This document shows positions 13,267 through 27,778 of a stretch of DNA of 64,000 nt, piece after piece. The position numbers and the translations under genes were made by a program. The stretch is from Ficedula albicollis (taxonomy: Eukaryota; Chordata; Aves; Passeriformes; Muscicapidae). Below the pieces are notes generated by a model that searched no databases, was not told the DNA's origin, and worked only from the letters and a program-made list of their open reading frames with translations. The stretch covers positions 66,173,040-66,237,039 of the forward strand of contig NC_021675.1 of NCBI RefSeq assembly GCF_000247815.1. The letters are read 5' to 3'. Positions within the stretch are counted from its first letter, which is position 1; every line of letters begins with the position of its first letter.

Positions 13267-15059
13267 TTGAAAGAGTTAACCTTCATCTAAACATCTTAAG
13301 CAGGTAGAAGAGGTTGCATGAACTCTTTCACTGCAGTTTAAATCTCTCTCCCTTCAATCTAGTCCCAAGCAAGTTTCAGCTTCAATCTCTGTCAAGGCAA
13401 ACAGGAGCAACCCGACTGGACGGCGACAGAGAGCCCCCACCCAGTTTGCCCAGCTTCAGCTGTGGAAGCAAAGGAAGGTGAGCCCAGTGGGAGCAGGTCT
13501 GTGTGCCCACAGAGGCTGTGCTCTGTGGCTGGCAGCTGTCACTGCTGCACCCCTGTGATCAGGGCACAGGGACGGGCTGCGTGCTCCGCTCCGTGCGTCA
13601 CACCAAGGGACGAGGCCCGCCGTGACTCAGCCCTGAGCTGGGCCACCCCGGCCATCCTGTGATACCCATGACCACAGGGATACTAAAAGGAGAGCAGGGG
13701 AAGGTCTGACAGGCGGGTATGTGACTAGGGACACTCAGGTTTAGGTTTCTTCTTGGAAGCACTCCGTAACGCAGCGACCGCCAAGGGAGCAGCTACATAA
13801 CCAGCACTGAGAAGGTAAACATGCCTTAGGGGCAAAACGAGAAAAAAAAATGGTGTAAATGGCTGCAAATGCCTTTGGTTTTAATGGCCTTCATCTGTTT
13901 GCTGCCCAAATGGATTTGCTTCAGGGAGTCAAGCTGGAAGAGCAAGAGGATTTTGGGGAGGCAGAATTTAATGGCTGAGATGGTAATTTTGGGCCAAGGT
14001 CTTCCTCTCATGAGAAGAGCCACCAAATGTTTAACAGAGGCTCCCACTGAAGGACAGACCCTGCTGGAGGGGCTGGTGCTACTGCGACTCACTGAGATGC
14101 TTGGGAGAAACACTGCCAACCGAAAATCCCTTTGCTGGCTCTCAGCTTTGAGAGTTAGAGGAACTAAGACGAAAGATGGAGAAAATAGTCATTAAGGCAT
14201 GCCCTAGCATTACCAGCAATAATTCACAGGCTCTAGCTGAGGATATCAGGGCAGTTTGCCAGCACCACCACAAGGCAGGGGAGTGATGCTACCCACACTG
14301 GGAAGTCAGGCACTTCTGGGTTCAACTGACTCACCTAAAATCCTTCTGCAAAGGAAAATAAAACCACAGTGACACGGGATGGGATGGAATGGAGGGACAC
14401 GGGATGGAATGGAGGAGGCAGCACCGCTGTCACAGATGCGGTGCTGAACCAGGGCTCAGCACATCTTCTCCAGTACTTTCTCCACAACCTCTGCTTTCTC
14501 CGCGTGAAGAAACCCTTGCAAGGTCTGCTCTGGGGCAGCCTGGCCACAGTAGCAAGAGGAAATGAGTCATCAGGCAGAGCTTGTCTTGCATCACGGACCT
14601 ACACGAGGTCAATAGAAGCTCCTTCTCCTCACCCCGCATAGTGCTGATGGCTGCTAGGTTGTCACACCATGGGAAGAGGAGGAGGAGTAGGGTAAGGAAT
14701 CAACATCCCTTTCACTGCTATGAATTCAAACATCTCACAGCTTGCATCCCGTTGATTCTCAGTACAACTCAATGTCTAAGGGGTTTAGACGGCTTGCAAA
14801 GACAGATACCTAGATAACAGAGATACTTTTTAAACTTTCAAAGGATCTCCTGAAGTCCCTTCAACCCCAAAACGTTCCTACGATCCTGAAAAACGCAGTT
14901 TATTCCCAGCTGTGCCACAGCTCTCACTGAGAACTGCACCTCCCTCCCTCATACCCTGCCTGCCCACTCTGCAGAGCCCCCTGGCCCTGATTCCCCCTTG
15001 GCTGAGGTGAGGGGAGTTGGGGGGTTTTGGGGTGCCAGCAGAAGGCAGCCCAAATCTGG
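13267..15059. other. Gene-free segment with rising GC
   Basis: Base composition shifts from AT-rich to CpG-containing near 13.4 kb. There is a short direct repeat of an ACGGGATGGAATGGAGG-like motif at about 14374-14414. I see no supported exon. Confidence 0.5.
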
Positions 15060-15154
15060 TAGCAGTTCCCCACGCGTGCGGGCTCCCTCGTTAGCCTTAT
15101 GAAAAACAGGGCAGACCGCTCCTGTGGAATAATTCTTCCTAGCGGGTCCGAGCA

Positions 15155-15519
15155 GCTGGCGGAGCAGCAGCTGAAGGATCCGGGAGCGACAGGAGGGATG
15201 TGTGAGAAGCGCCGGAGCTCCCCCAGTTTCCCATCCCGCCGGGGTGCCGGCTGTGCTCCCGGGCACGTTTAGTCAGGCACCCCACGCCTCGCAGATGAGG
15301 GTCTAGATGCGGAAAACCAGCGATAAGGGAGGACGGAGCCGCTGGCGGAGCAGCAGCTGAAGGATCCGGGAGCGACAGGAGGGATGTGTGAGAAGCGCCG
15401 GAGCTCCCCCAGTTTCCCATCCCGCCGGGGTGCCGGCTGTGCTCCCGGGCACGTTTAGTCAGGCACCCCACGCCTCGCAGATGAGGGTCTAGATGCGGAA
15501 AACCAGCGATAAGGGAGGA
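15155..15519. repeat. Tandem duplication, 186-bp period
   Basis: The segment 15155-15333, starting GCTGGCGGAGCAGCAG, recurs at 15341-15519 with no difference that I can see. A 7-base spacer (15334-15340) separates them. Because the period is a multiple of three, a minus-strand frame shows the same 62-residue peptide twice, but there is no other coding evidence. Confidence 0.95.
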
Positions 15520-15681
15520 GAAGCGGGATGAAATCTGTTGGGAACCAAAGCAAATCCCAGATTTCCCTGGGGAAGCAAGGCAGGGGGCTGGAGGGGAAGC
15601 GCGCACGGTGGGTCGCGGCGAGTCTCCGGGGGGCAGAGTTTCTCTTCCATCGCATGGAAGAGCGAGATTAAAGAAGAAAGT

Positions 15682-16897
<1,216 letters not shown>

Positions 16898-17031
16898 AGG
16901 AGCCGAGCGGCCGCCTGACAGGAGGGGAAGTCGGCTCAAAATGCCTGGAAGTACCAACCCTAGAACTGTGCTAACACTCAAGATAAATAAATAAGGGCTT
17001 CTGATTTGCTTGCAGTTAGAAAGTTTTGGGC

Positions 17032-17116
17032 TTTTTTTTTTTTTTTTTTTTTTTTTTCCCCGGAGCATCCTCATCCTCCTCATCCTCCTGTCTCACCTTT
17101 CCCTCCCATCCCCCCG

Positions 17117-17163
<47 letters not shown>

Positions 17164-17196
17164 TTTTTTTTTTTTTTTTTTCTTTTTTTCCCCGGA
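17032..17196. repeat. Homopolymer cluster (T26, C47, T17)
   Basis: T 17032-17057, CCCCGGAG, a CCTCAT-rich stretch, C 17117-17163, then T 17164-17180, C, T7 and again CCCCGGAG. The T-run plus CCCCGGAG module occurs twice. Its closeness to the poly-C tract suggests a low-quality or hard-to-sequence region. Confidence 0.9.
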
Positions 17197-20100
17197 GGGT
17201 GAGTAGTGTAGAGAGCGGAAAATGAAACAAACCCGAGGAATCCCTCCGGGTGAGAACAGCGTGTAGGGAGGCACTTGGTCAAGCTGGGACCTGGGGTGAT
17301 GCTCCTGTACCAAGAGCACGTGTACTTGCCAGCTGTCCAGATCCCAGAGGGTTCACCGGGAATTTGGGCAGCGCTGTGCTGCTCTTGACTTCGGTGCACG
17401 GTGCCTGATTATCCCTCAGGGTCCCTTGGGGTTCTTACAGCAGCCTCTGAAACTTTCTATATGCCCTGTGTGCTAGGGATAGCCGAGGTGAGCTGTGGTC
17501 CTCTGCCAGTTAGATTCCCATGATTTTTACTGTACAGTGTGTTTGAAGTGTGTCTGGTGCTGGGTTTTCTTGCTGAGAGGACTTGAAAATCCTCGTAGTT
17601 GTCTGTAAAGTATAATAGATATGTTCACACTGTCAGGGTGAAAGGTAAATGAAAGGTTTTGATCAAAATCATTGCATCACCTCCCCAGGATGAGGAGAGA
17701 TGAGGAGAAGCCACAGGGCTCTTGTATCTTTTGCACAAGGAGAAGTCAGTGCCCTGGCCCCTGTGCTCAGCCCTCTCTGCATGAAGGCACCCTGTACAGT
17801 GCAGTGGTAGACAAAGATGTGCTGTCACACTGTGCAAGCCCAGCTGTGCTGGCTTTTCTGCCTTTCTGTTAAATGCTGATGGGACTATTCCAGGTGTGCA
17901 GGAAGGAGGAGATGCACGGGGCTCAGAGGGCTGTGAGCTGCAGATGAGTTTGACTGTGAGAGGTGCTAAGCACCACCTCCCCCAGGATGGTCCCTCCAGC
18001 CTGGTGGGAACAGCAGTCTCTCACACACTTTTCCCTGCCGTCTTCTGGACAGTACTAATCCGAGCCATTCCCCAAGTGTGCTCACTTTAGGACTCAATCC
18101 CCTGTCTTGCTTTGAGGAAATGTGCTTATTCCTATCTTCAGCATGCTGCCTGCAGCCCTTCTCAATGATTCTTGTGTCCTAAGAATTAATCCTTTCCTGT
18201 CACCTACTTCTGCAAGCGGATTTCAGGGGCTGGGACTAGGGCTGTATGTCAGGAGAGAATTGCTGGTGAGCAGCTAAACTAGAGCATTTTTGATCACTGT
18301 GCAGTGATGGGATCTCACTGCTCCTGTTACAATCCCAGTAATCCAGGGTGTGCTGGGTGCTGTCCCCCGGTGCTGAGAGGCCACCTCTGGTAGATGCAAA
18401 CTCTAGACTTAATATATTTTGTTTCTATAAGCTGCTTCCACATTTCGGTTGTTCGGTGACTGTGTGTAACACGCCTGGAAGTGTCAGTCTAATTCTCCAT
18501 GGACAGACATCTACACCACCAAAACCGCAAGGGGAAGTAGCAGTGATTTCCCAAATCACTGGCAATCTTGTTCTAGGCTGAGCCTCAAGCAGAAGTCAGG
18601 CAGGCAACAAATTAAAGCCGCACTCTTTTGGGAAATGGGCAACTCTTGAAAAGCCTCAGATTCCTGGCCTTGGCCCTGCCTCTATAAATCACTTCAGCCA
18701 TGGACGCAGCTGGGAGCCCAAAGAGCCTGGAGAACAAGTTGCTGTCCTCTCTTCCCATGAAAGCTGGTCTCTAGGGTCAGCATGGGAACATACTGGCAGA
18801 GCTGTGCTCACTCTGCAGAGAGAAAGAAGTCATTCTCTGGGAAATGTTCGCCGCAATTTGCTGAGGGGTGGGCTGGCTGTCCCGACCATCATTGGATGAC
18901 ATTTGTACTCGTTTCTTGCTGGGCTGCCAGCGGCGTGCCTGGTGCCGTACGTGACATCAGGTGACAGTCAGCTTCATGGCACACAGCACGGCGCTGCCTT
19001 GTCACTCACCTCGTGGCAGCGGTGACAGCGGAGGGGTTTCTGGGGTGCAGCTCAGACCAGGAGACAGAAGGCTGCTTTCTGTCCCACTTGGGCAGCGGGG
19101 CTGTGGAGATGCCCTGGTGGAGGTACATGCAGTAGCACGGCGTTCTCTTGCCGTGGGCCAGCACCGTCTTCCCACATGGCAGGGCATACAGAGAGCCTTC
19201 AGCCCCTTGTGGGAGGCAATCCCTGTGTGCTGCCTGCTGCCGGCCTCCCTTTTCTTCTTGTTCCTTGGTTAGTCCTCCGTCCCCTCCTTGTCATCACATA
19301 TCAGGCTCTTAAGCAGCTGGGAGGCTTTTTCTGAGGCGCTGAAACTGATACATCCCCACAGACGGGCGGGCGAGGAGCAGGGATTGTGCCGTGCCTGCAC
19401 ACACCGACCCTGGCCCCACGCTCCTTTGGGTGGGGGTCAGGTGCTGGATGTGCAGCTGCTGTAGGCAGGAGCCTTGCCCAGCCACTGTACCCAGCACCCA
19501 CACAGGTGTCATCCCTGTCCCTGCCCTGTTTGGGTGCGTGAGATGGAGATACCCATCCTCACCAGCCCATGGGAGATAAAACCCCATTGCTTGCAGGATC
19601 AGACCCACCACAGCCACGCTGTGGGGAGCCCGTCCGTGCTTGCTGAGGAGGAGGAGGAGGAAAGGGCAGTCGTGGCTCTCTGCAGGACGCTCTCCCTGTC
19701 TCAGCCCACCCGAGGGCGAGCGGCTGGCACGCAGCACACCAGGCAGATGGGCTGAGGCGGCGTCCCTGCGTCCGCAGCTGTGTGCATATGGCACACACGT
19801 TTTGGCTTGTGTCGACTGACTCTCCAGATGGCAGGAAGGGGTGTGGGTTCTTTTTTTTTTTTTTTTTCTCCTAGTTCTTGGTGCAGGAAGAGCCAAACAC
19901 AGTTGTTTCGCGCAAGGAGAGGCTAACCCAGCCATGTCCCCCTGAGCTGTCCCCAGCTTGCCTCCTCAAGGGTGGGAGGTAGGTGGGCAGCTGCCAGCTC
20001 TGGGAAACTTCCTGCTGTTGGGAGAGACGTGTCATTGCCATTATGTTCCCCCCTTGGTGTCACAGCCACCAGGAACAAGCATTTCTCCCCTCTCTGTATT

Positions 20101-22716
20101 GAGCTGTATTTGCTAAACAGCCGTAGCACTGAAGAGCAGATGCTCCTGAGAAATGGCTCATTCCTCCTGGGCTTGGTGCTTGTGGTCGTCAGCTATTAAG
20201 TCTGGAAGAGATTTCACCCCCTTAGTCCCCCAAGTATCATTTGTCCAAGTGATCCTTCCACTGACAGCAGACTCCTGAGGCAAACAGTGTAGTTCTCCTT
20301 GGAAAGCACTGACCTGCTCTGAAGCACTTTGAGGTGGTGAGGTACTTCTGCTGTACTTGGCTGTCCCTCTGCTGCTGCCTTTCAGGAGGGGGCTGTTCCT
20401 GTCCCTGTGCCTGGGCAGCTTCTCTCTGGAGCACTGGTCTCCTGCCCTCAAATGCCCTGGCAGGTGCTGGTCAGTGAGTTCTTGCACTGCCTGGCTGCTG
20501 CAGGACCCTCCACATGTGACATGGTGGGTTGTCACTTCCATCCTTTTCATCTTCCTCTCCCTGCCATGGTGGGTGGGAGGGACCCAGTGAACCCAAACAG
20601 CTCTGATGCAGACAGGGTCATAGCACTGAGTTCACAAGGACCTGGGGTCATCTTGTCCTCCGTGTGAAGACTCCTGCCAGTCCTTTTGCTGGTGGATGTT
20701 CAAATTCATGAAGTGGTGCAACCATCTGGAGGAGACAAGATGTTAATCACAACATTGCCTATCTTCAAAGCAGCTATTCGCCATGCAACGCAGTTCTGTC
20801 TCTTTTTTTTTTGTCTGCAAATTCCCATTGGCAGCAAGGGACTCATCTTCCAGCAAATCCCAAATGTGAAACTGAACCATTGTAATGTTTATTACAGTAT
20901 GGCTTTAGCCACCAGGTTTTCTGCTGGAGGCCTTGGCCAGAAGGGAATTGTGCTCTTCACCATGAGACTGCATGGACAGCCAAGCAAACCAGTATGTTGT
21001 ACTCCTGGGAGCTGGATCGAGCTCCTCAGCTGTGCTGACAGACCCTAAGGTGGCAGCAAACTCTCCCTCGATGGATGGAGACAACCACAGCAGCCTTCCT
21101 GATCTGGAGCCTGCCTGGGCTTGCACATCTGGTTTCTCTCTGGAGCACTGCTGTCCAGCTCCTCCTGAAGAAAGTGATGCCTCGAGCCACAGTGAGCTGA
21201 GTCTGTGCTGGGAGCAAATGTGTCCACTGACATTCATCTTCCCTTGAAGTGTATTGGCGTTTTTCTAAATCTTTTCACCACCGCGTTGCCAGGACATTCT
21301 CTGCCTCGGCAGCTGACAGCCTCGCTCTCTGCACTGATGTGGGTTCTGGAGATACTTTAGGGTTTTATAGGGCTTTTTAGCTGCTGGAGCGGAGGTTTTC
21401 CCCCCACACACACTAGCATCCTTTCACTTTTTGCTGCCGGCATGCACGTGGCTGCTGTGGCTTGTTAAATCAGTGCAGAAAAGACCCTGCTCGCTCCCGT
21501 TGGGAGCACGGTGGGATATCAGGAGCAGAAGCCTCCAGGCTACAGGAGGAGGTTCTGTGGCTGTGAGGACAAACTGTCTGCAGGGGTTTGAAGGGACAAA
21601 CCAGGCAGTAAATGGAGGCAGGAGCTGTGGCTTGAGCAGTGCCTTAGCCACAAGCCAGCAGAGGCTGAGGCTGTTCTCTTTGTGCGTCATCCCAAGGGTG
21701 GCTGTGGTTTGTCACCTCTGCAGGCGGGACCCTGCGTGTCACCAGCGTCGCTGACGTGTCCTTTCTGTGTGGTGGGGAGGCTGAGAGCTATCCTCAGTCA
21801 CCTGCTGACACCTCCCAGCCCTGTGCCCAGTGATTCATCCCTCTGTGACTCCTGAGATGCCTGAAAACCCAGCTCCTGAAGGCAAACCACCCACTGAGCT
21901 CCCTGAGGGTGAAGGCTGGGTGGGAAGGTTTGGCTGTTGGAGAGATGCAGCTGGACTCGAGGAGAGCAGGAGCATCCTCCAGACACAGTGTGCAGTGCCA
22001 CTGCTGTGTGTTGTCATTGAGGAGCCCAGCGTTAGCCAGAGCATCTCCGTGGCTGCTGCCAGTCCCAAGTGATGCTGATGGATATGTACAGCACAGAGTG
22101 GGGCAGCCCTGTGGTTTAACAGCTAAAGAAGATGACAAAATACTGGCCTGAAGCAACACAGGAGGGAAGAAAATAAGGGAGAAACCAGACAAAAGGGCAA
22201 AAATCCTGAAAACAATGACTGTGTGTCACCAAGAACAGGGCTTTTTTGCTCCCTTGGCTGCTGTCTAGCTGATTTTATCCTTTGCTACAAATCCTGCTCC
22301 TGTTGGGAGGTATTTGCTCTGCCTACTGCAGCCACCCTGAGTTAACCTCTGTGTTTTCTTATGGCTCCCACTGAAATTGGAGAAAAGAGTCTGCTTTTCT
22401 CCATCAAGCTTTGAATCCAGCCTCTGCTCCCTGCCTTAATCCACTGTCAAATTCCTTTCCGGGCTGCACTGGGGAGGTGGGACAGTTTTTCAGAGCTCCC
22501 CAGGCTCTTTGTTCCCAGCCTGCATCTCCTTTGGTCTGTGCCACGTGTATTCCCCAAGCAATGTGTCCCATCCTGGTCCTGGTTTGCACTGTCCCCTGTG
22601 CCATGCAGGGATGGAATCAGAGCCACGTGTGTGCTGGGGAAGGTTGTGCTCCTGTGCAGCTGCCACAGGCTCATGACAGCTCCTGGGGCTCAGCAGTGAT
22701 ACCAGGGGAGGAGAAA
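17197..22716. other. Gene-free segment, presumed ATOH8 intron 1
   Basis: About 5.5 kb of mixed GC content with a T-tract at about 19851-19867 and no recognised exon, RNA gene or clear transposon. The longest frame (208 codons, minus strand, 19309-19935) has no family resemblance and is of a length expected by chance in GC-rich DNA. Confidence 0.5.
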
Positions 22717-22844
22717 ACCCCGTGGTGTCCAGCAGTGGCTGGTGACTGAAGAGTCACCAAGGCCAAGCTAGGGTAATGCCACCCCGTGGTGTCCAGCAGT
22801 GGCTGGTGACTGAGGAGTCACCAAGGCCAAGCTCGGGTAATGCC
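22717..22844. repeat. Tandem duplication, 64-bp period, each copy with a hairpin
   Basis: Two 64-bp copies (22717-22780 and 22781-22844) differ at a few bases, including GAAG versus GAGG and CTAGGG versus CTCGGG. Each contains GGTGACT and AGTCACC as exact inverted arms with a 4-base loop (22741-22758 and 22805-22822). The inner TGACT/AGTCA half-sites resemble AP-1 half-sites, but function is unproven. Confidence 0.92.
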
Positions 22845-23751
22845 CTTATCTCCAGTGGAGCTTGCTTTCCTATTTGCCAGGGGTTTTGGATATATTGGAC
22901 CTCAGAGATGCAGATGACCACTACTAAACTGCCACCCAAAAAAGCATTTCCCCACTATGGTGCTGGAAGGTAGCCCCTTTCAGAGGAGGTTTTCTGTGCC
23001 CAGTAGCCCTGGGATTTCTCCTCTGATAATCCAAATAATTGTCTGTCTAATTATTTTGGGAAGTGGTTCAAAGAGCCAGCAATAAAGTAAGAGTTTTGCT
23101 GCAGCCTGGTGATGTGATATGTCTCAGGCACGATACTGAGGGGGTGTGCTGTGTGCCCTGAGGATGTGCAGGAGGCTTTGGGGCTGTAGCACATCTGTGG
23201 AAGTGCAGCAGCACTGTCCAAAGCCGAGCAGAGCCAGGCCTGGGGCAGCATTCAGAGTGCCATTTGGAAGAGATTCTGGGGTGAACTCACCCAGCGCCAC
23301 ACCTAGGTTTTGTTTGGAGGAAGCCAATTCATTCGCTCCAAGGAGTGAACTCATGTTTTTGTAATGTGAGCGATGGGGGAGCCAGGAGCTGGGAGGGGAC
23401 CAGAGCTGGGTTGTTTGACAGCGGGGACCCACCCGAGAGGCAAAGGCACCTCGGTCAGGACTGGGCTCCTCTTTGCCTGAGCAGTGCTGCTTTTGTTCTT
23501 GTTGGCATTCTCCAGCCAGGTTTGTGCCTGGGCTGAGCACTTTGCTCCCTGTGGTGAGGCAGGGATGAGGTTTTCTTTCACACTGCTGGGATTGCACTGC
23601 TAGCACAGGGCTGCCCCTTTTCTGTCGCTGCATTCTGGTGGCAGAGAAGCAAAAGTCTCTCAGACTCGTGGCACGGAATAGCTGCCCATTGCTGGCTGGA
23701 ATAGAACTCTGTGGAACATCTGGCACTGTGACACCGCAGATGGTCAGCAGA
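22845..23751. other. Gene-free segment
   Basis: No supported exon. A 200-codon minus-strand frame (23124-23726) shows no domain or composition I recognise and runs close to the CR1 that follows; I treat it as chance. Confidence 0.5.
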
Positions 23752-24283
23752 GGTGATTCTTCCCCTCTGCTCTTCTCTGGTGAGGCTCCACCTGCAGTGC
23801 TGCATCCACTGGGATCCTCAGCTCAGGAAAGATGTGGATCTGTTGGAGCAAACACAGAGGAGGCCACCAAGCTGATCAAGTGAATGGCTGAGAAAGTTGG
23901 GATTGTTCAACCTGGAGAAGAGAAGGTTCTGGGAGATTTTTTTAACCCCCTCACCCCTTCCCCTTAAAGGAGGACTACAAGAAAAATGAGGAAAAACTGT
24001 TTAGTACACCCTATTTTCACAGAACAAGGCATAATGATTTTAAACTAAAAGAGGGTAGATTTAGACAAGATATAAGGAAAAAAGTTTTTGCAATGAGGCT
24101 TGTAAAACACTGGCACAGGTTGCCCAGAGAGGTGATACATATCCCATCCTTACAAACACTCAAGGTCAGGCTAGACAGGTCTCTGAGCAACTTGATCTAG
24201 TTAAAATGTCCCTGTTCACTGCAGGGGGCTGGATTAGCTGACCTTTAAAGTTCCTTTTCAGCTCAAACTATTCTGTGATTCTG
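23752..24283 (+). mobile_element. CR1 LINE 3' fragment
   Basis: Typical avian CR1 order: 'GAGGAGGCCACCAAGCTGATC' near 23859, 'CAACCTGGAGAAGAGAAGG' near 23909, 'AGATATAAGGAAAAAAGTTTTTGCA' near 24068, 'GCCCAGAGAGGTGATAC' near 24122. It ends with the CR1 3' terminus ATTCTGTGATTCTG at about 24270-24283. The copy is 5'-truncated and has no intact frame. Confidence 0.88.
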
Positions 24284-24812
24284 CGGGGCCCTTTCCAGAA
24301 GCAGTGGGGTCTGGCCTTGCTGGGCTCAAACCAAGGGTGCTGCCCCAAAGGTCCTGTCAGTGTAGGGAGCACCAGTGGCACAGAGCAGCCATCAGTGAGT
24401 GGATCCTGGTTGCTGCTGTGCTGCAGGAAGGGTATTTGGGAATCAAGTCTGAAGGGATCTGGCAGGACTGTGAGAGGATGTCCCAGGAATACTTGCAGGC
24501 TTTTCCATCATGCAGCTGTGTAAGTCATCATTGTCCCACCTGGAATATTAGAAGGACTCAGGGCCTGCAGCTGTTGAGAGCAAGGTAGGGAAGCCAAGTC
24601 ACCTTGCTGGTGAACCTGAACACACCAACCAAGTCATCAAATGAGTCCTGCAAGAAGCAAAAGGACCTAGATGTGTTCGCTTTACCCCCAGAACTGGGTG
24701 GAAGGGGAAAAAGGCTGGCTCCAAACCCTTCCCAAAAACACTCTACAACATAACACATCTTGAAAACAGGCAATGATCTTCTCAGCAAGGCCATCAGCTT
24801 AAGGTTCTTACT
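24284..24812. other. Gene-free segment between opposed CR1 copies
   Basis: No exon recognised. Parts near 24480-24600 vaguely resemble degraded CR1 coding sequence but I cannot place them. Confidence 0.45.
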
Positions 24813-24990
24813 CATAGAATCTCAGAATGGTTTGGGTTGGAAGGGATCTTAAAGATCATCTAGTTCTAAACCAATTCCATGGGCAGGGACACCTTCCACC
24901 AGCCCAGGTTACACAGAGTCACATCCAGCTTGGCCTTGGGATGAAGAATCCTTCCAGGGATGAGGCACCCACACATCCACAGTAGCTCTA
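24813..24990 (-). mobile_element. CR1 LINE 3' fragment, minus strand
   Basis: It starts with the complement of the CR1 3' end (CATAGAATCTCAGAATGG), then GTTTGGGTTGGAAGGGATC, GATCATCTAGTTC and CAGGGACACCTTCCACCAG. It is short and 5'-truncated. The 24990 edge is approximate. Confidence 0.85.
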
Positions 24991-27778
24991 CAGATGCCAG
25001 CCTGGAGATAATTTGAGATCCTGAAAGAGGGGCTTCCCCTGTGCCCAGGCTGACAGCAAGGGACACTGTCAGTCCTGCTGCCCCACCCTGCCACTCTTCC
25101 CCCAAGGTGTGTCAGCCCCAGGAAGTGTCTGACTCACCCTGGGTTAGAAAGGGATGTACAAAAGCCAGAACTGTTAAGTACTGGACATTTATATGAACCC
25201 CTGGAAATATTTTTGGCAGGAAGCACAGCACAAACAATGAGACAGCGCCACTGGGCTGCCTGTTGGGACGCAGGGGAGAGGCAGCCAAATGCTTTCCTGG
25301 GGAAGGGGGGCAAGGAGAGGGGCCCTGATGTGTTTTAACTCCCAGCATAAAAATAAACCAGATGAATTAGCAGACAGGTAGATTCAGCAGCTTATGTTGA
25401 GGAGCTGTCTGTCAGGAGGGCTTGGCTTATGCTGCATCACAAACACTGCCTTAGAGCTGTCCCATCTTCCCTGCTGTGCCCAGGGGGCCCAATTCTGCCC
25501 TGTGTGACCTTCATGTGGAGGGGATCTGTGCACATCTTTGCTGCTAAATCACATTCTGAGCACAGTAACAGAGACATCTGGACCCCCAGCACTCAACACC
25601 CTTCCTTACCCCAGCATTTTCATTCAGTGTAAAAGCAGACTTGGTTTTACAGATGTTATCTATACAGGTCCAGAGGGTGTTTATGGAAGTGGTATCTTAT
25701 TAATAAGGACACAGCTGCACAGCCAGAAGCTCAATGATGTGAGCTGGCTTAATCTTCTAAAGTGCATGGGATGCTCCTGGTGGTTCCCTGCAGACCCATC
25801 ACAGTGAACATACCCTGTACCCCCATATGGCAGGGTGGTAGTTGTACCCTTTCACCCATCTCTGGTTGTTCCCCAGCCTCATCCTGCAGCCTCCTCTCCT
25901 GTGCCATGTCAGAACCAGCTCCCAGCCCATGTCTTTGGTGGGTGACAGTGACACTCCAGGGAGCTGCAGTGGGTCCCTGCCATCCTCGAGAGGGCTGGCT
26001 GCAGGTCAGGAGCACAGCAGGCTTCCCACAGACTTCAAAGGGAGCATCTCTGCTTTTCCAAGGGCGCTGCCTCTGAATCTTAGACGTCAAGGGTAGAAAA
26101 GGCCTGTTAGGTCACATCCCGTTCTGTTTCCCTGCCAAAGAAGGGCTCTCCTGCACAGGAATATGTCCCAGGAGCGTTCATCTTGCCTTGCTTCAACTCC
26201 TGCCAGCCTGGGGATCACTGGTAAGACCCATGAGACTCTGCAGAGCCCTTTGCAGGCACAACTGGCAAACATCCTCTGGCTGGAGCTCTGGTTCCTGCTG
26301 GTCCCAAAGCCGAGGATGGTGCTGGTGTCCTTGCCTTTCTAGCAGACAGCTGCATTCCTCAGGATTGGTGTGAAATTTCAGTTGGAGTTCCTTCCTAATT
26401 CCTTTTAATCATTGCAAATATTGCAGGCAAGATGGTGAGCTGTGCTGCTGCTGGGCAGAGACTGGTGAGGTCAGATAAGGGAGATATTTTCATTAACTGC
26501 ACAGCAACTCGAGCCTGGTTCCCCCTGGCTCTGTGTGGACCTGCTCAGCTCACAGCTGCCCCATTAAAGCACTGAAGTCTGTTCAGTTCAGGCTTGAGGA
26601 GCAAGAAGGTGACAGAAGGAAAGGGTTTGGTCCTTGCCAGGAGCGTGGCAGATACCTGCTCACGTTACTGCCTGCCAAATATCTGTGTGGAGACTGTGGG
26701 AGCTGGGCAGGTTGCACCTGCAGGGCCACACCAGCCTCAGGCTGCTTTTCCCACCTCTAAAACCCTCTCTCTGTTTTAAGCTGGAGTTTGAAGATTTCTT
26801 GGCATCCAGGTGTGTCATTGCAGTTTGTACAAATCTGTCCCCTCTTTCCTGTTGACTTTATGTTAAAGAAGAGATAATACCAGAGTTACACACAGACACA
26901 CTTGGGGAAGTTTTGACTCTGGATCTGAGCTAAGTGGCTCATTCCTCTCTTAATTTCCCATGTTTAATTCAAAAGGAAACATTAAAATGGCAGGAGCTGA
27001 GCCAAGACAGGGAGGGTTCCTGTGAAATATTTTTTCTAACACTGTTACCATGGCAAAAAAACCTCTTATCTCTTAATGTTGGTGCCCCGCACCCAGCACA
27101 GAGTATCTGAACAGCTCAAGGTGAGCCTCTTGCCATGGGCAGAGGGGGCAGCTCCAGTTTGGGCTCTGCTGCACTAGTGTGGGAAAAGTGCTGTGTAATC
27201 CCAGTTGAGGGTTTTGACAGCTGTGTTAGCACTGAGATCTTCCTTGCCTTTTGTAGCAAACACGTCCTACAAAACAGTTTGGGTTTTGTTTTGTTTCTTT
27301 TTGTTTCCTTTAAAAAAAAAATCCCAAAACACAAAAGAAAGAGCAAAACAGATGAGGAAAAGAGACATTAGGCTGCCTTCTTGTGTTGTAACTGGGCAGC
27401 GTCTGTGCATCAGCCTCAAGGATTTCATGGTCTATTTTCCTTCCACTCGATTTAACTTCCTTCTTGCTCTAATTCTGAAATTACTCCCACATTTCACTGA
27501 ATCCTTCCATTTTAGTTTCCATCTTGCTTTGTTCTTTCCTGATGCTGTTTGATCTGGGGTCTCTGCTGGTTTTTGTTGCCTTTTGGCGTCGAAAGAGACT
27601 TTGGGTGTTTCTGGTGCCTGAAGCTCTTGCTTTCAGAATAACTCAGCTCATTGCATCTGGGGACCAGGTACTGAGGGCAAGGGCATTGCTGGGTGCAAAA
27701 TGCAGCACAAAAAAAGGGAAGGCAGGGATTTAGAGAGAGGTTTTGTAAGACAAAAAGGAGCTCTTAAACAGATTCTCT
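24991..27778. other. Gene-free segment, presumed intron 1
   Basis: No exon, RNA gene or clear transposon recognised. An A9 run lies near 27312-27321. Frames up to about 115 codons have no family resemblance. Confidence 0.5.

Noticed and set aside
15139..15606. 155-codon minus frame with a repeated 62-residue peptide
   Set aside because: The repeat arises because the 186-bp duplication period is a multiple of three; no family resemblance.
19309..19935. 208-codon minus frame
   Set aside because: No domain recognised. Roughly one frame of this length is expected by chance in six frames of 64 kb at moderate GC.
23124..23726. 200-codon minus frame
   Set aside because: No domain recognised, in intronic sequence beside a CR1; length is compatible with chance.
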